Shown here: positions 19,201 through 29,296 of the stretch, one piece after another
How the letters are laid out: every line of letters starts with the position of its first letter
How positions within the stretch are numbered: position 1 is the stretch's first letter
NCBI RefSeq assembly: GCF_003610995.1
Contig: NZ_CP032543.1
Location: forward strand, 310,001 to 374,000
Direction: 5' to 3'
Length of the DNA stretch: 64,000 nt
Source: Streptomyces griseus subsp. griseus
Lineage (GTDB): Bacteria > Actinomycetota > Actinomycetes > Streptomycetales > Streptomycetaceae
Position numbers and translations under genes: made by a program
Notes under the pieces: model-generated
The model's database searches: none
What the model was told of the DNA's origin: nothing
The model's input: the letters and a program-made list of their open reading frames with translations, nothing else

Positions 19201-22200
19201 TCTTGGCGGTGGTCAGTTCGCCGTACGTCAGGGACCGGGTACCGCCGTCCAGGGCGCACTGGGTCACGGCGGTGGCCGCCGGGTCACGGCGGGCGGCGGT
19301 GTCGAACAGCGCTCCCAGGGTCGTCGGCGCGGCCCGCTCGGGGGCCCTGTCGGACTCGGGGGCCAGCTCGTCGACCCGGGCGTCCGGGCGGCTCAGCAGC
19401 TCGGTGAGGGTCCGGGTGAACGCGTGCAGGATCGCCGCGGCGCTCTCCCTGCGCAGCAGCTCCCCGTCGTAGATCAGGTTGAAGCGCGGGCGGCCGTCGT
19501 GCGACCGCTCCACGACCAGCGTCAACGGGTAGTGCGGGGCGCCCTCGTTGACGATGTCGGTGACGGCCAGGGTGTCGTCCGGGCCGCGCAGGGCGTCCAC
19601 GTCGGTCGCGACGTCGAACACCACCAGGGTGTCGAAGAGGGAGCCCGCGCCGCTCTGCCGCCCGATCCGTGCCAGCGACACGTGCTGGTGCGCCAGGACG
19701 GCGCTCTGATGTTCCTTGACAGCGGTGAGCAGGTCGTACGCGGTGTCGGTGGCGGACCAACGGGCCCGTACGGGGATGGTGTTGATGAAGAGGCCCACCA
19801 TGTCCCGGATGCCTGGCACGTCGGCGTCGCGTCCGGAGACGGTGGAGCCGAAGACGACGTCCCGGCCGTGCAGGATGCCTCCCAGCGTCACCGCCCACGC
19901 ACTGTGGACGGCGACGCTCAGGGGCACGCCCGCCGACCGTGCGGCGATGTCGATGTCCTCGGCGGGCTCGGCCGCGATGTCGGCGAACTGCTCGGAGGGG
20001 GTGTGCCCTTCGGCGACCAGGGAGGGGCCGGGCAGGTCGGCGAGTTCCTCGCGCCATACCCGGTCGCTCTCGTCCTGGTCCTGCCGGGCGAGCCAGCCGA
20101 CGTAGTCGCGGTAGCCGCCGATCGGGTACACGGACCCCGGTGCGTGGTACTCGGCCAGCAGGGCGCGGAGCATCGGCGGCACGGACCAGCCGTCGGCGAT
20201 GATGTGGTGGACGGTCTGCACCAGGACGGTGCGGCCGGCTCCGGCGCGGATGAGGGTGTAGCGCATCAGGGGGCCGGTGGCGAGGTCGAACCCGGCGCGG
20301 CGGTCCCGCTCGGCGAGGCCGCGGATCTCGTCGTCGGTGATGGCGGGGCGGTCCAGTGTGGTGAAGGGCGCCCGGACTCCGCTCTCCAGGACCGAGACCA
20401 CCCGGCCGTCGGCGAGGGCGGTGAAGCGGGCGGCCAGGTTGGGGTGGAGCGTGAGCAGCCGGGTGGCGGCCGCCGCGAGCCGGCCGGCGTCCACCTCCCC
20501 CTCCAGGGTGAGCAGTTGCTGCTCCACGTAGCTGCCCGTGGCGTCGTCGTCGAAGACCGAGTGGAAGTAGAGGCCCTCCTGCAGCGGGGTCAGCGGCAGG
20601 ATGTCCCGCAGCTCCGCGCTGTCCAGGTCGTCGACGTCGGCCTGGGCGAGCGCCACCAGCGGGAAGTCGCTGGGGGTGTGGCCGCCCTCCTCCAGCGTGG
20701 CCAGTGCGGACAGTGCCTCGCCGAAGTACGCGGCGAGGGTGGCGGTGTCCTCGTCGGTGAAGACGCCCTCGGGCCAGGAGAGGGTGGTGACCAGCTCGTA
20801 CGCGCCGTCGGCGTCGGGTTCGGCGATCGCGTTGAACTCCAGGGCGCGCGGCAGGCGCATCCTCGGGTCGCGCCTCTCACCCAACTGGCCTGTGGTGCCC
20901 GCGAGCTGCCAGTCCCCCGAGGCGCCCGCGTCGAAGCGGCCCAGGTAGTTGAAGAGCACCTGGGGCGCGGGCGCGACCGGTCCGGTGTCGGTGAGGTAGC
21001 GCAGGGCGCCGTAGGAGAGGCCGTTGCTCGGGACCCGGGCGAGGTCTTCCTTGACCGCCTTGAGGGCGGCGGCGAGATAGGCGGGTGCGGTGAGGTCGGG
21101 GGCCGCGCCGGGGTCGACGGTCACCGGGAACAGCGTGGTGAACCAGCCGACCGTACGCGACAGTTCGGGGTCGAAGCCGACCGCGTCCGCCACGAACCTC
21201 CCCTCACGGCCGTGCCCTTCCAATTCGATGTGGGCGAAGGTCTGTTCCTGCCCCCGGTCGCGGCGCCACCGGGCGAGGGCGACGGCCAGCGCGGTCAGCA
21301 GGACGTCGTTGACGCCCGCGTGGAACGTGGCGGGGACCTCGCCCAGCAGTGCGGCCGTCTCCTCGGGTCCGACGGTGAGTGTCCGGGTCCGCTCACGGGC
21401 CACGGTGTCGGCCTCGGTGAGGGAACGCCTGCCGATCGGCGCGTCCTCGCCCGGCAGGGCACGCTCGAAGTAGGTGCGGTCGGTGGCGAAGTCCGCCCGC
21501 TCCAGGAGCTGGGTCCAGCGCCTGAACGACGTACCGACGGGCGGGAGTTCGACAGCTGCGCCCGAGGCGTGCCGACGCCAGGCCGTGGCCAGGTCCTCCA
21601 TGAGGATCCGCCAGGACACGCCGTCGATCACCACGTGGTGGGCGACCAGGACCAGCTGGCGTTCCGCGCGGCGCCAGACGGCACGCAGCATCACACCGTT
21701 GTCCGGGTCCAGTGCCCCGGTGGCACGTTCGACGCACTCCTCCAGCGGCGCGTCGCTCTCCTCCCAGCCCACGGTGGCCGCCCCGGCAGGCGGGATGTCG
21801 AAGCTCCAGCGCTCGCCGCGTACCAGCCGGGCGCGGAGCATGTCGTGGCGGTCGAGGACGGCGGTGAGGACGGTGGAGAGGGCGTCGGCGGTCAGCGCGG
21901 CCGGGGTGTTGAGGACGACCGACTGCACGAAGCCGTCGACCGCTTCGGTGGTCTCGCCGAGCCACTGCACGATCGGTGATCCCACCACGGAGCCGGTCGG
22001 GGTGTCGGCGTGGTCGACGGCGGAGACGTCGTCGCGGCTCGCCACCGCCGCCAGCGCCCCGACGGTGCCGTTGGTGAAGATCTGGCGTGCCGTCACATGC
22101 AGACCGACCTCGCGCAGGGCGCTGAGCAGGGAGATCGCCAGGATGCTGTCGCCGCCGAGCAGGAAGAAGTCCTGGTCGACGCCGACGTCGTCGACGCGCA

Positions 22201-24181
22201 GCACCGCCGCGACCGCCGCGCACACCAGGCGCTCGTTCTCGGTGGCGGGTGCCACGAGGCCGCCGGTGGGCCGGGCGGGTTCCGGCAGGGCGGCCCGGTC
22301 GATCTTGCCGTTGGCGGTGAGCGGGAACTCCGTCAGGACGACGAGGTGGGCGGGGACCATGTACTCGACCATGTGGGCGGTGGCCCAGGCCGTGACCTCG
22401 TCGGCCGTGAGCTCCTCGCCACCGGTGGAGGGGATGACGTACCCCACCAGGTAGGTGCCGCCCGCGCTGTTCTTCCGGGCGACGACGCAGGTGTGCCGGA
22501 CACGGGGGTGTTCGGCGAGGGAGGCCTCGACGTCCTCGATCTCCAGCCGCATCCCGCGGATCTTTATCTGGTTGTCGGCCCGGCCGAGGAAGTCCAGCGA
22601 CCCGTCGGGGGCGAACCGGGCGAGGTCGCCGGTCCGGTAGAGCCGGGAGCCGTCGGAGGCGAAGGGATTGGCGACGAACCGGGAGGCGGTGAGGCCGGGC
22701 GCACCGACGTAGCCGCGTCCCAGGAGGAGTCCGCCCACGTACAGTTCGCCGCCGACGCCGACCGGGACCGGGCGCAGTTCGTCGTCCAGCACGTAGAGCT
22801 GGGTGTTGGGGTTGGCCTTGCCGATCGAGGTCGACAGGCGCTCCGCCTCGCCCCGGTAGATGACGTGGGAGACGCCGATGGTCGTCTCGGCGGGGCCGTA
22901 GCCGTGGTACATGGGGATGTCGAGGCGGGTGCGGAACCGCTCGTACAGCTCCGGGGTCAGCACCTCGCCGCCGCACCAGACGTGGCGCAGGCTGTCGAGA
23001 CGGCCGGAGCCGGCCTCGATCTCCAGGAGGACGTCCAGCATGGACGAGACCAGGTAGGTGAAGGTGACGCGCTGCTCGGCGATGACGCTCAGCAGGTGGT
23101 GCGGGTCGCGCTCGCCGCCGGGCCGCAGGATGACCAGCCGGCCGCCGGAGACCAGCGGCAGGAAGATCTCGTTGATGGAGATGTCGAAGGAGAGCGGCGC
23201 CTTGAAGAGCGAGGCGTCGTCGTGGCCGAACCGCAGGATCTCCTCCCGCTGCCACAGCAGGCGCTCGCTGATCGCCTCGTGGCGGATCATGGCGCCCTTG
23301 GGGCGGCCGGTGGAGCCGGAGGTGAAGATGACGTACGCCAGTGAGGTGGGGTGGACGACCACCTCGGGCGCCTGTGCCGGGCAGGAGCCGAATCCCCAGT
23401 CGCCGAGGTCGACGGCGACGGCGTCCGGCTCGGACGCGTCGGAGACGCCCGAGCCGTCGAGCTGGAGCACGACCCCGGCGTCCTCGATGACGACGGCCCT
23501 GCGGGCGGCGGGCCACTGCGGGTCGAGGGGGACGAACGCGCAGCCGGCCTGGAGCACGGCGAGGAGGCCGATGACCATCTCGGCGGAGCGACCGAGCGAG
23601 ATCCCGACGACCTGTTCGGAGTCGAGCCCGCGCCCGATCAGGTGCTGGGCCAACTGCGCAGATTTCTCGGCGGCCTCACGGTAGGTCAGGGTTCGGTGCT
23701 CGTCGACGATCGCGACGGCGTTCGGCCTGCTGCGGGCCTGCTCGCGGAACAGCTCCACGACGGTCGGGCGGACGCGGTCGGCCCGGTTGTCGTTCCAGCC
23801 GGCCAGGGTCTCGATCCGTGCCGCGATGCCGGAGGGGCCGATGGTGCCGACGGGCCGGTCGGGGAAGTCGGCCAGGTCGTCCAGGGCGAGCTGCGCGTCG
23901 GCCACCGGCACACCGTCGGGGACCGTGACGCTCAGGCCGTCCGCACCGACCTCCCAGCCCCGGCTCCCGCCACCGCCGTTGTCGACCCAGCCGAGGACAT
24001 CGGCGAACGAGGTCCCGGGCGTGAGGTCGATGCCTTCGGGGCCGGTACCCGTCGCCCAGTACGCCAGCCCGATGGCACATGCCTCGGCGACGGTCCGGTC
24101 GCTGTACTCGCCGATGCGCCTGCGCACATCGGCGAAGTGGGTGGGAGAGAGCAGTACGTGAGGAGCAGACGGTTCCGTCAT
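13286..24181 (-). CDS. cchH: Coelichelin nonribosomal peptide synthetase CchH
   Basis: 3631 aa, unbroken. Read domain order: A1(about 150-650)-T1-E1-C2-A2(1640-2090)-T2-E2-C3-A3(3040-3540)-T3, with no starter C domain and no thioesterase. Specificity residues read from the A4-A6 region give DINYWGGIGK (A1), DFWNIGMVHK (A2) and DMENLGLINK (A3), as known for N5-formyl-N5-hydroxyornithine, threonine and N5-hydroxyornithine in coelichelin. T sites: [25 protein letters not shown]1 has [11 protein letters not shown]2 [11 protein letters not shown]2 HHIIADG. C3 reads YHLLLWDG, so the second, catalytic His of HHxxxDG is Leu. Module 1 must act twice to make the tetrapeptide. An iron box precedes the gene; cchI follows after 9 nt. 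Confidence 0.95.
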   Translation of the reverse strand: MTEPSAPHVLLSPTHFADVRRRIGEYSDRTVAEACAIGLAYWATGTGPEGIDLTPGTSFADVLGWVDNGGGGSRGWEVGADGLSVTVPDGVPVADAQLALDDLADFPDRPVGTIGPSGIAARIETLAGWNDNRADRVRPTVVELFREQARSRPNAVAIVDEHRTLTYREAAEKSAQLAQHLIGRGLDSEQVVGISLGRSAEMVIGLLAVLQAGCAFVPLDPQWPAARRAVVIEDAGVVLQLDGSGVSDASEPDAVAVDLGDWGFGSCPAQAPEVVVHPTSLAYVIFTSGSTGRPKGAMIRHEAISERLLWQREEILRFGHDDASLFKAPLSFDISINEIFLPLVSGGRLVILRPGGERDPHHLLSVIAEQRVTFTYLVSSMLDVLLEIEAGSGRLDSLRHVWCGGEVLTPELYERFRTRLDIPMYHGYGPAETTIGVSHVIYRGEAERLSTSIGKANPNTQLYVLDDELRPVPVGVGGELYVGGLLLGRGYVGAPGLTASRFVANPFASDGSRLYRTGDLARFAPDGSLDFLGRADNQIKIRGMRLEIEDVEASLAEHPRVRHTCVVARKNSAGGTYLVGYVIPSTGGEELTADEVTAWATAHMVEYMVPAHLVVLTEFPLTANGKIDRAALPEPARPTGGLVAPATENERLVCAAVAAVLRVDDVGVDQDFFLLGGDSILAISLLSALREVGLHVTARQIFTNGTVGALAAVASRDDVSAVDHADTPTGSVVGSPIVQWLGETTEAVDGFVQSVVLNTPAALTADALSTVLTAVLDRHDMLRARLVRGERWSFDIPPAGAATVGWEESDAPLEECVERATGALDPDNGVMLRAVWRRAERQLVLVAHHVVIDGVSWRILMEDLATAWRRHASGAAVELPPVGTSFRRWTQLLERADFATDRTYFERALPGEDAPIGRRSLTEADTVARERTRTLTVGPEETAALLGEVPATFHAGVNDVLLTALAVALARWRRDRGQEQTFAHIELEGHGREGRFVADAVGFDPELSRTVGWFTTLFPVTVDPGAAPDLTAPAYLAAALKAVKEDLARVPSNGLSYGALRYLTDTGPVAPAPQVLFNYLGRFDAGASGDWQLAGTTGQLGERRDPRMRLPRALEFNAIAEPDADGAYELVTTLSWPEGVFTDEDTATLAAYFGEALSALATLEEGGHTPSDFPLVALAQADVDDLDSAELRDILPLTPLQEGLYFHSVFDDDATGSYVEQQLLTLEGEVDAGRLAAAATRLLTLHPNLAARFTALADGRVVSVLESGVRAPFTTLDRPAITDDEIRGLAERDRRAGFDLATGPLMRYTLIRAGAGRTVLVQTVHHIIADGWSVPPMLRALLAEYHAPGSVYPIGGYRDYVGWLARQDQDESDRVWREELADLPGPSLVAEGHTPSEQFADIAAEPAEDIDIAARSAGVPLSVAVHSAWAVTLGGILHGRDVVFGSTVSGRDADVPGIRDMVGLFINTIPVRARWSATDTAYDLLTAVKEHQSAVLAHQHVSLARIGRQSGAGSLFDTLVVFDVATDVDALRGPDDTLAVTDIVNEGAPHYPLTLVVERSHDGRPRFNLIYDGELLRRESAAAILHAFTRTLTELLSRPDARVDELAPESDRAPERAAPTTLGALFDTAARRDPAATAVTQCALDGGTRSLTYGELTTAKNALTSVLGAAGVRPGQRVAVAVPRSLEQVVALIAVVTAGGAYVPLDLAYPDERLEYILADSAPQVVLVDRDQRDRFTRLLESAGVEARVLVQGDEQPSAGTAAPEVSPQDAAYVIYTSGSTGRPKGVVVPHSAVATLLANTRPDMDFGPDDVWVQFHSFSFDFAVWELWGALAHGGELLVPEYALTRSPVDFHRLVRERGVTVLNQTPSAFHQFVEADLHADRPVTALRRVIFGGEALDLGRLRGWVERHGTGAPELVNMYGITETTVHVTHRVLTDEDFTGGTDVSPIGGPIPGLTTYLLDDRLRPVPPGRVGAIYVAGDQVSLGYLGRPALTASRFVANPFAGDGSRMYHTGDLARRTLDGELEFAGRADDQVQLKGFRVELGEVENAMREVNGVVDVAVTVADSGDHLVAHIVGAAPADLTTLLSAKLPVHMVPGRVLPVDALPLTVNGKLDRKALTERAAHQDGPQQERATGGSDALTALVDIFAGTLTGTSVDADTDFFGAGGDSIIAITVVNRARALGLPIAPRDVFLRKTPRALADHLATRAPQTAPTPVTRREDGPLPLTPIILRRRELGGSLARFAQARALEVADGTGLADIRRAANAVVAAHPALRLRLGTEHGVWTLRTEPAREATLATPDTTDATAAANAAAGRLDPEAGDVIAFSWLAASRTLVVTVHHLAVDAVSWLILLDDLTTALTGAALEPPTTSYAAYAEALAVRSAESAEGLGHWLTTLQAPPLVPAPGELRETTAVLPPDVSDLVTRTAPAALGVGLTELLCGALRTALTHIQPTPTDLAIDLERHGRVPAAEHHDYTRTVGWFTSIAPVRLTPHTDPVAAAREIAERQPDEEGHVAYGRLRYLNPQTAPLLTARPQVLFNYLGRGGESEALRVTGDGEGESPYAVEVNAWTDDATGSLHAALTLAAGIPEELTDHWLTALTQIGSAAATAERTAPVTPLQRGLFFQAQMAGAAGHYVAQSWFTFDRRLDTGALAEAMAYVIARHPVVGAGFTTDDDGNPVQLLKAGRRVDVRTVELTTDAEAEALRIRDRESGFDPGEPPLIRLTVVRLPDGRDGLLLSYHLLLWDGWSREILLRDLFDAYEAVVAGEPWDATPAVPGFEEYARELAAKDPAVAERFWADHLTGLSGPTLLAGPAPDLIEELPQPLVHTLSAELTELLREAARVHGVTLNSVLTGAFGLLLGARTGRADAVFGVTVSGREGAGHGDIVGVLLNTVPMWTRARPEETVGAYLSAVQAARVAAMDHEHLGLGEIQRASGHDTLFDNLFVLQNFLDLDAFAAMNARHGITSVRADDSTHYPYTWVVTPGDRLTVKLEHRHGDAEAARRLLDDYLRVLEDVARSTGLMGALRGLGPDPEPAARTDIGTDTVVDRFDLAADRHPDRIALVADGATMTFAQLRDRSRAVAGVLARRGIGPETTVGLAIPRSLDWIAALFAVLRVGGAYVPLELDHPDERIATIVEDARPEVILTVSSVSPRLSGELIELDRPLPEAEPYVTFAPDDPDRLRRPAYTIYTSGSTGKPKGVVTEYAGLTNMLINHQRRIFEPVLAEHGHRTFRIAHTVSFAFDMSWEELLWLADGHEVHICDEELRRDAPRLVAYCAEHAIDVINVTPTYAQQLIAEGLLDDPRQRPPLVLLGGEAVTPTLWQRLSETEGTVGYNLYGPTEYTINTLGVGTFECQDPVVGVAIDNTEVYVLDPWLRPLPDGAPGELYVAGVGIARGYLGRSAQTAHRFVACPFGAPGERMYRTGDLVIRRPDGNIVYLGRTDQQVKIRGHRVELGEVEAVFAAHPAVRFVAAVAQPDPQVDGAYRLAAYLVVEGAELAQVAAEVSSGLPDFLRPTHFARVDSIPLTVNGKADTKALPEARPLGALTTAGERGPETETETVVCEFFAEALDLEDDEVSAVSDFVSLGGHSMLAVRLIGLLRREYGPVVTIRDLFTLRTPEAIARHLDEN

Positions 24182-24207
24182 CGAAGACTCAGACCCTTCC
24201 GAGGTTT

Positions 24208-24226
24208 GAAAGTTAGCCTAACCTTA
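24208..24226 (-). promoter_or_regulatory. Iron box upstream of cchH
   Basis: Minus-strand TAAGGTTAGGCTAACTTTC keeps the AGGTTAGGCT core of the iron-box consensus. It sits between the cchG stop and the cchH ATG, 26 nt before cchH, so the NRPS has its own iron-controlled promoter. Confidence 0.75.
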
Positions 24227-24237
24227 CTGAGGTTGAC

Positions 24238-26025
24238 CTAACTACCCTCGCGCCAAGCGCGCCACAGACGCGCGTACATGCCACCCAGAGCCACCAGCTC
24301 CTCGTGCGTCCCCTCCTCCACCACGCGCCCGGCGTCCAGGACGGCGATCCGGTCCGCCGCCATCGCCTGGGTCAGCCGGTGGGCCACGAAGAGGGTGGTG
24401 CGGCCCGCGCACGCGGCCAGCACGGCACGCTCCAGCTCGGCGGCGCCCTCGCTGCCCGCCTCGGCGGTTGACTCGTCGAGGACCACCACCGGCGACCGGC
24501 TCAACACCAGCCGGGCCAGCGCCACTTGTGCGACCTTGGTCACATCGAGGCGCTCGCCGCCCTCGCCGACCATGGCGTGCAGCCCGCCGGGGAGCAGCTC
24601 CACCCATCCGTCGGCGCCGACGGTCCGCAGCGCCTCCATCAGCTGGTCGTCGCTCGCGTCCGGTGCGGCGAGGCGCAGATCGTCGGCGAGCGGCCCTGAG
24701 AAGACGTGCGTCTCCTGGGTCAGGATGCTCACCAGGGACCGGGCCTCGGCCTCGTCGAGTCCGGCGAGCTCCCGCGACCCGATGCGCACGGCCCCGGACT
24801 GCGGGGTCCCGATGCCGGCGATCAGCGCGGCCAGGGTCGACTTGCCCGCGCCCGTGGCGCCCACGAGCGCCAGCGAGCCACCGGCCGGGATGGAGAGGTT
24901 CACGTCGCGCAGGACCGGCTCGTCGGTGTCCGGGTAGCTGAAGGTCAGCTCCTGGACCGTCACGGCGTACGGTACGGCCTCGGCCGGGACGACGGACTCG
25001 TCGCCCACCAGCCGCTCCTCCGACGGCTCCCCCAGCACCCCGACCAGGCGGGTGAGGCTGGCGCCGGACTTCTGCGCCTCGTCGAAGGTGAACATGATGG
25101 AGCCCAGCGGGGTGAACAGCCGGTGGAACATCAGCGGGGCGGCCGACACCTCGCCGAGGGTGGCGGCGTCGGCCTCCAGCAGGGCGTACCCCACCACCAG
25201 GATCAGGACGAGGCCGATGAACTCGGCCCGGTTCTCCCGGCCGACGAAGCGGCCGAAGAACCGGAAAACCTCGACGCCGAGGTTGCGCACCCGCCACGAC
25301 TCGGCGGTGACCTTCTCGCGGACGTCGCCCTCCAGGCGGTACGCCCGGACCGTGTCGATCCCGTTGAGGCCGCTGATCAGCGCCTGCGCCCGGTCGGCCT
25401 GGGCGACGCGCTGCTTGCGGTAGAGCGGGGCGGACCTGGGGAGATACCAGCGCAGCGCCAGCGCGTACGCGGGCAGGGCGCAGGCGCCGGCCACGCCGAG
25501 CCGCCAGTCCAGGCCGAACATGCCGAGGGTGGCGATGGCGACCAGCACGCCCGCCGAGAACACCGTGGGGATGGCCTGCCGGATGCCCTTGGACAGGACG
25601 GCCACGTCGTCGCCGACGCGGGAGAGCACATCGCCCCGGCCGACCTGCTCCACGCGGGCGCTCGGCATGCCCAGCACGGCGCGGACGGCGCTCTCGCGCA
25701 GCTGGGCGAGGAGCTCGGCCCCCAGCCGCCCGATCAGATAGGTGGAGGCCGCGGTGGCCGCCGCGCCGAACAGCGCGGCGGCCCCCATCAGCACTCCGAC
25801 CGTGACGAGCACCGAGCGTGATTCGCCGCCGACCACCCCGTCGACCACCCGGCCCAGCAGGAGCACGGGGACCACTTGGAGGGCCGCTCCGGCCACGGTG
25901 GTGACCACGGTGGAGAGGGTCAGCCACGGGGCCCGGCGGCAGTGTGCCGCCACCCAGCCGGTGGCCTCCCTCCCCGTCGCCGTACGCAGCTTCGCCGGGG
26001 CCGGGGGGGTGTCGGTGACAGTCAC
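24238..26025 (-). CDS. cchG: ABC exporter half-transporter CchG
   Basis: 595 aa from GTG 26025. Six-helix TMD (about 30-330), then NBD with intact Walker A (GATGAGKST, about 392), Q-loop LTQETHVFSG, Walker B VVVLDEST (about 515) and H-loop VAHRL. The signature LSGGQ is replaced by ERLDVTK. It thus complements CchI, which has an intact signature but dead Walker motifs: one working composite ATP site per heterodimer. Role: coelichelin export. The GTG overlaps the stop of a 15-codon ORF (GTGA) that starts just after cchF. Longer upstream readings of this frame overlap cchF and were not chosen. Confidence 0.88.
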   Translation of the reverse strand: MTVTDTPPAPAKLRTATGREATGWVAAHCRRAPWLTLSTVVTTVAGAALQVVPVLLLGRVVDGVVGGESRSVLVTVGVLMGAAALFGAAATAASTYLIGRLGAELLAQLRESAVRAVLGMPSARVEQVGRGDVLSRVGDDVAVLSKGIRQAIPTVFSAGVLVAIATLGMFGLDWRLGVAGACALPAYALALRWYLPRSAPLYRKQRVAQADRAQALISGLNGIDTVRAYRLEGDVREKVTAESWRVRNLGVEVFRFFGRFVGRENRAEFIGLVLILVVGYALLEADAATLGEVSAAPLMFHRLFTPLGSIMFTFDEAQKSGASLTRLVGVLGEPSEERLVGDESVVPAEAVPYAVTVQELTFSYPDTDEPVLRDVNLSIPAGGSLALVGATGAGKSTLAALIAGIGTPQSGAVRIGSRELAGLDEAEARSLVSILTQETHVFSGPLADDLRLAAPDASDDQLMEALRTVGADGWVELLPGGLHAMVGEGGERLDVTKVAQVALARLVLSRSPVVVLDESTAEAGSEGAAELERAVLAACAGRTTLFVAHRLTQAMAADRIAVLDAGRVVEEGTHEELVALGGMYARLWRAWREGS

Positions 26026-26069
26026 GCGATCGCCAGTTCTCGGTGGGGGGAGGGCGGTTCGGCCGTCAT
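26022..26069 (-). CDS. 15-codon ORF between cchF and cchG
   Basis: ATG 26069 begins MTAEPPSPHRELAIA; its TGA overlaps the cchG GTG (GTGA). The SD is weak, so this may only pass ribosomes from cchF to cchG. It is the second such mini-ORF in the cluster. Confidence 0.35.
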   Translation of the reverse strand: MTAEPPSPHRELAIA

Positions 26070-26071
26070 CG

Positions 26072-27121
26072 CTACTTGGCCGCCTTGACCAGCTCGTCGA
26101 TGGCGTACGGCAGGGAGAGCAGCGTGCCCTGGGACATGGCGGCGCCGATGGCCGGACCCTCGCTGTCCAGGAGGTAGGAGACCTTGCCGTTCTTGACGGC
26201 GGGCAGGTTGGCGAAGAGCTCGAACTTCTTGAGCGCCTCGGTGTCCGCCTTGTCGTTGATGACGAAGATGCGGTCGACGTCGAGCAGGTCGATGCGCTCG
26301 GGCGACAGCTCGGTGGAGAACTTGCCGTCGGCGATCTTGTCGATCTCGGTCTGGTAGCCGAAGCCGGAACCGGTGACCAGCTGGCCGCGCACATCGGTGG
26401 AGGTGAACGGGTACACCGCGCCCTTGTACCAGGAGAGCGCGACGGCCTTCTGGCCGGCGAAGTCGGGGTTGTCCTTCTTGGCGGCGTCCAGCTTGTCCTG
26501 GATGCCCTTCACCAGTTCGGTGCCCTCGGACTCCTTGCCGAGCGCCTTGGCGATGTGCACCGCGTTGTCCTGCCACGCGGCGCTGAAGGGCTCCTTCTCG
26601 GCCTTGGTGCGGCCGACGGTGGGCGCGATCCTGGAGAGCTTGTCGTAGGCGGCCTTGTCGACCTCGGAGTAGACCGCGATGATCAGGTCCGGCCGCAGGG
26701 CGGCGATCTTCTCGTAGTTGGGGCCCGAGTCACCGTTGTTCATGATGACCTCGGGGCGGGTGTCGCCCCACTTGTCCTTGACCCAGGGCCACTGGGTGTT
26801 GATGTCGGGGGTCCGGCCCACCGGGTTCGGGTACTGGTCGACCATGCCGACCGGCTTGATGCCGAACGCCAGGATGGCCTGGTCGTCCGTGTAGCCGACG
26901 GAGACGACCCGCTTGGGGGCCTTCTCGACCTTCGTGGTTCCGAACGCGTGCTCCACCGTGACCGGGAACGCGCCGGCCTCGGCGGCCGGGGCGTCGTCGC
27001 TCTTCTTCGCCTCCGTGCCGGAACCGCATCCGGCGAGGAGGCCGACGCCGAGGGTCGCGACAGAAAGTGCCGCGGCCAGCCGCCGCCACGGCCGCACCTG
27101 CGTCGTTCGATGGAGAAGCAT
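26072..27121 (-). CDS. cchF: Ferri-siderophore-binding lipoprotein CchF
   Basis: 349 aa from ATG 27121 (SD AAGGGA). Signal peptide with lipobox GLLAGC (Cys about 31). FepB/FhuD-type class III binding protein: VEHAFGTTKVEKAPKRVVSVG, DDQAILAFGIKPVGM, YEKIAALRPDLIIAVYSEVD, then a long backbone helix and the second lobe with SWYKGAVYPF and LLDVDRIFVIND. It captures ferric coelichelin outside the cell and hands it to CchCD-E. An earlier in-frame start at 27175 would put 18 residues before the signal peptide and lacks an SD. The iron box at 27192-27210 lies upstream. Confidence 0.92.
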   Translation of the reverse strand: MLLHRTTQVRPWRRLAAALSVATLGVGLLAGCGSGTEAKKSDDAPAAEAGAFPVTVEHAFGTTKVEKAPKRVVSVGYTDDQAILAFGIKPVGMVDQYPNPVGRTPDINTQWPWVKDKWGDTRPEVIMNNGDSGPNYEKIAALRPDLIIAVYSEVDKAAYDKLSRIAPTVGRTKAEKEPFSAAWQDNAVHIAKALGKESEGTELVKGIQDKLDAAKKDNPDFAGQKAVALSWYKGAVYPFTSTDVRGQLVTGSGFGYQTEIDKIADGKFSTELSPERIDLLDVDRIFVINDKADTEALKKFELFANLPAVKNGKVSYLLDSEGPAIGAAMSQGTLLSLPYAIDELVKAAK

Positions 27122-27191
27122 CCGGAATCCCTTGCTTTCGCGCTGTCCACTGCGCCCCTGGATGAGGGCGAGCAAACCTTATCCGACCAAG

Positions 27192-27210
27192 TGAGGCGAG
27201 CCTAGCCTTA
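27192..27210 (-). promoter_or_regulatory. Iron box upstream of cchF
   Basis: Minus-strand TAAGGCTAGGCTCGCCTCA, 70 nt before the cchF ATG. Matches the iron-box consensus at most positions. Confidence 0.75.
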
Positions 27211-27270
27211 CTTGAAATTCTCTCGCCGCCCGGGCCCGTCACCGTCCGGCCGATTCCCGCTGTCGGGGTC

Positions 27271-28128
27271 TCACTTCACCGAGGAGTCGATCACCGGCCG
27301 GACGTGCGTACGTCCGATCGGGACGATGAGCGGCCGGTCGCCCACCGGGTCCTCGATCACCTTCGCCTGCAGCCCGAAGGCGTCGTGCAGCAGCTCGGCG
27401 GTGATCACATCACGCGGGTGCCCCTGCGCCAGGATCGAACCCGCCCGCATCACGATGAGGTTGTCGCTGTAGCGCGTGGCGAGATTGAGGTCGTGCAGCA
27501 CCATGACCACGGTGCACCCCGACTCGTGCAGGTCGTCGACCAGATCGAGCACGTCGATGGCGTGCGCGAGGTCCAGATAGGTGGTCGGCTCGTCCAGCAG
27601 CAGCAGATCGGTGCCCTGGGCCAGGGTCATCGAGATCCAGACGCGCTGGCGCTGGCCGCCGGAGAGCGAGTCGACGGGACGGTCGGCCAGATCGGCCACC
27701 CCGGTCATGGCCAGAGCGCGCTCCACGACTCCGGCGTCGTCCGAGGACCACTGCCGCAGCCAGCTCTGGTGCGGATGGCGTCCCCGGGCGACCAGGTCGC
27801 CCACCGTCAGCCCCTCGGGTGCCACGGGCGCCTGCGGCAGCAGGCCGAGCTTCTTCGCCACGTCCCGGGTCCTGAGCCTGGCGATGTCCTCGCCGTCCAG
27901 CACGACCGTCCCGCTGGCCGGTTTGAGCAGACGGGTCAGGGTGCGCAACAGCGTCGACTTTCCGCAGCCGTTGGGACCGATGATCGTGGTGACGACCCCC
28001 GGCGGGATCGCCACGTCGAGATCGTCGATGACCGCCCGTCCGCCGTAGCCGACCGTGACGCCCCTCGCCGCCAGCCGTGCGGCGCCCTTGACCTCGGACC
28101 GGGTCTCGGTGATGAACTGCGCGACCAC
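27271..28128 (-). CDS. cchE: Siderophore uptake ABC ATPase CchE
   Basis: 285 aa from GTG 28128, chosen because AAGGGG at 28134-28139 is 5 nt away; GTG 28134 overlaps that SD and is less likely. FecE/FepC-type ATPase: Walker A GPNGCGKST (about 43), Q-loop LLPQAP, signature LSGGQRQRVWISMTLAQ (about 145), Walker B LLLLDEPTTYLD, H-loop VLHDLNLA. It drives import of ferric coelichelin through CchC/CchD. Its iron box is only about 15 nt from the start, so repressor binding would cover the promoter. Confidence 0.92.
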   Translation of the reverse strand: MVAQFITETRSEVKGAARLAARGVTVGYGGRAVIDDLDVAIPPGVVTTIIGPNGCGKSTLLRTLTRLLKPASGTVVLDGEDIARLRTRDVAKKLGLLPQAPVAPEGLTVGDLVARGRHPHQSWLRQWSSDDAGVVERALAMTGVADLADRPVDSLSGGQRQRVWISMTLAQGTDLLLLDEPTTYLDLAHAIDVLDLVDDLHESGCTVVMVLHDLNLATRYSDNLIVMRAGSILAQGHPRDVITAELLHDAFGLQAKVIEDPVGDRPLIVPIGRTHVRPVIDSSVK

Positions 28129-28143
28129 AAGCACCCCTTGAAT

Positions 28144-28162
28144 TTAGGCTCGCCTAACCTTA
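28144..28162 (-). promoter_or_regulatory. Iron box upstream of cchE
   Basis: Minus-strand TAAGGTTAGGCGAGCCTAA, a near-palindromic match to TTAGGTTAGGCTCACCTAA, in the gap between the cchD stop and the cchE start. Confidence 0.82.
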
Positions 28163-28192
28163 GTGCCTTCGACGGCAGTTCGCCTCAGGCCG

Positions 28193-29296
28193 TCACGGAC
28201 CGGACCGGCGCAGGTTCGCCCGTACCAGCAGATGGACGAGGAACGGGCCGCCGATCGCCGCGGTGACCACGCCGACCGGAAGGGTGACCGGCAGCGCCGT
28301 ACGCGCGATGAGGTCCGAACCGGTCAGCAGCAGCGCCCCCAGCAGGCCGGAGGCGGCCATCGGCGGCGTCGGGCACCTCGCCAGCCGCATCGCCACCTGG
28401 GGCGCCACCAGCGCGACGAACGGGACAGGGCCCGCCGCGCTCACCGCCACGGCTGCCAGCAGCACCGCGCACAGCAGGAGCACGGCCCGTACCCTGCCGT
28501 ACCGGACGCCCAGCCCGGCGGCCACGTCGTCGCCGAGGTGCATCGGTTTGAACTGGAACGCGGCGGCGGCCACCACCACGAGCAGGACGAGCCCGCCCCA
28601 GAACGCCACCTCGACCTCGTCCCACGACCGGCCGTCCAGCGAGCCGACCAGCCACGCCTGGGCCCGGGCCACGTCCCTGATGTCGGCCGACACCAGCAGC
28701 CAGGTCGTGATCGCCTGCATCACGGCACTCACCGAGATGCCGATGAGGATGAGCCGGAAGCCGTCGATCCCGCGCCGCCAGGCCAGGAAGTAGACCAGCA
28801 GCCCGGTGCCGAGGCCGCCCAGGAGCGCCGCCGCCGACAGGCCCACCGAGCCGACGACCGCCGCGGCGGCCCCGCCCGACACCGTCACCAGGAAGACCGC
28901 GACGGCGCTGGCGCCGCTGGTGATCCCGAGGATGTCGGGGCTGGCGAGCGGATTGCGGGCGACGGACTGGGTGATCGCCCCGGACACACCGAGCGCGATG
29001 CCCACGACGAGGCCGGCCAGGGCACGCGGCATCCGCAGGTCCATCACCACGAACTCGTCGACCTGTTCGCCCTGGCCCAGCAGCGTGGCGATCACCCGCG
29101 ACAGGCCGATGGGGAAGTCCCCGACGGCGATGGAGAGGCAGAACACCAGAAAGGCGGAGGCCGCCAGCACCAGTGTGACCAGGACGAGCCAGGGCCGCCA
29201 GACGAACGACACCCGCCCGATCCGCACACCCGGCGCCAACGGTGCCTTCGGATCCGCCGAGTCGGCGCCCTTCGGATTCATCTCTGTTTCGCTCAT
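28193..29296 (-). CDS. cchD: Siderophore uptake permease CchD (FecCD family)
   Basis: 367 aa from ATG 29296, which overlaps the cchC stop (ATGA). FecCD/BtuC-type permease with about ten helices. Family signatures include LRMPRALAGLVVGIALGVSG, ARNPLASPDILGITSGAS, LGVRYGRVRA and PFVALVAPQVAMRLA (coupling-helix region), plus the usual VTAAIGGPFLVHLLVR end. It pairs with CchC to form the membrane channel for ferric coelichelin. A start at 29320 would add eight residues but loses the overlap. Confidence 0.9.
   Translation of the reverse strand: MSETEMNPKGADSADPKAPLAPGVRIGRVSFVWRPWLVLVTLVLAASAFLVFCLSIAVGDFPIGLSRVIATLLGQGEQVDEFVVMDLRMPRALAGLVVGIALGVSGAITQSVARNPLASPDILGITSGASAVAVFLVTVSGGAAAAVVGSVGLSAAALLGGLGTGLLVYFLAWRRGIDGFRLILIGISVSAVMQAITTWLLVSADIRDVARAQAWLVGSLDGRSWDEVEVAFWGGLVLLVVVAAAAFQFKPMHLGDDVAAGLGVRYGRVRAVLLLCAVLLAAVAVSAAGPVPFVALVAPQVAMRLARCPTPPMAASGLLGALLLTGSDLIARTALPVTLPVGVVTAAIGGPFLVHLLVRANLRRSGP

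Noticed and set aside
11516..21979. A 3487-codon open frame on the plus strand, antisense to cchH
   Set aside because: High G+C makes the frame opposite a long gene free of stops. Its translation is Gly/Arg/Val/Asp-rich without domains, while the minus strand reads as a perfect NRPS.
23760..24181. MbtH-like or starter C domain at the N terminus of the NRPS
   Set aside because: The first about 140 residues show neither the MbtH NxEGQ/SxWP pattern nor HHxxxDG. The A1 domain follows directly.
26025..26394. N-terminal extension of cchG
   Set aside because: The frame stays open but overlaps the cchF coding end; the extension is Ser/Arg/Pro-rich shadow sequence, and the TMD begins after GTG 26025.
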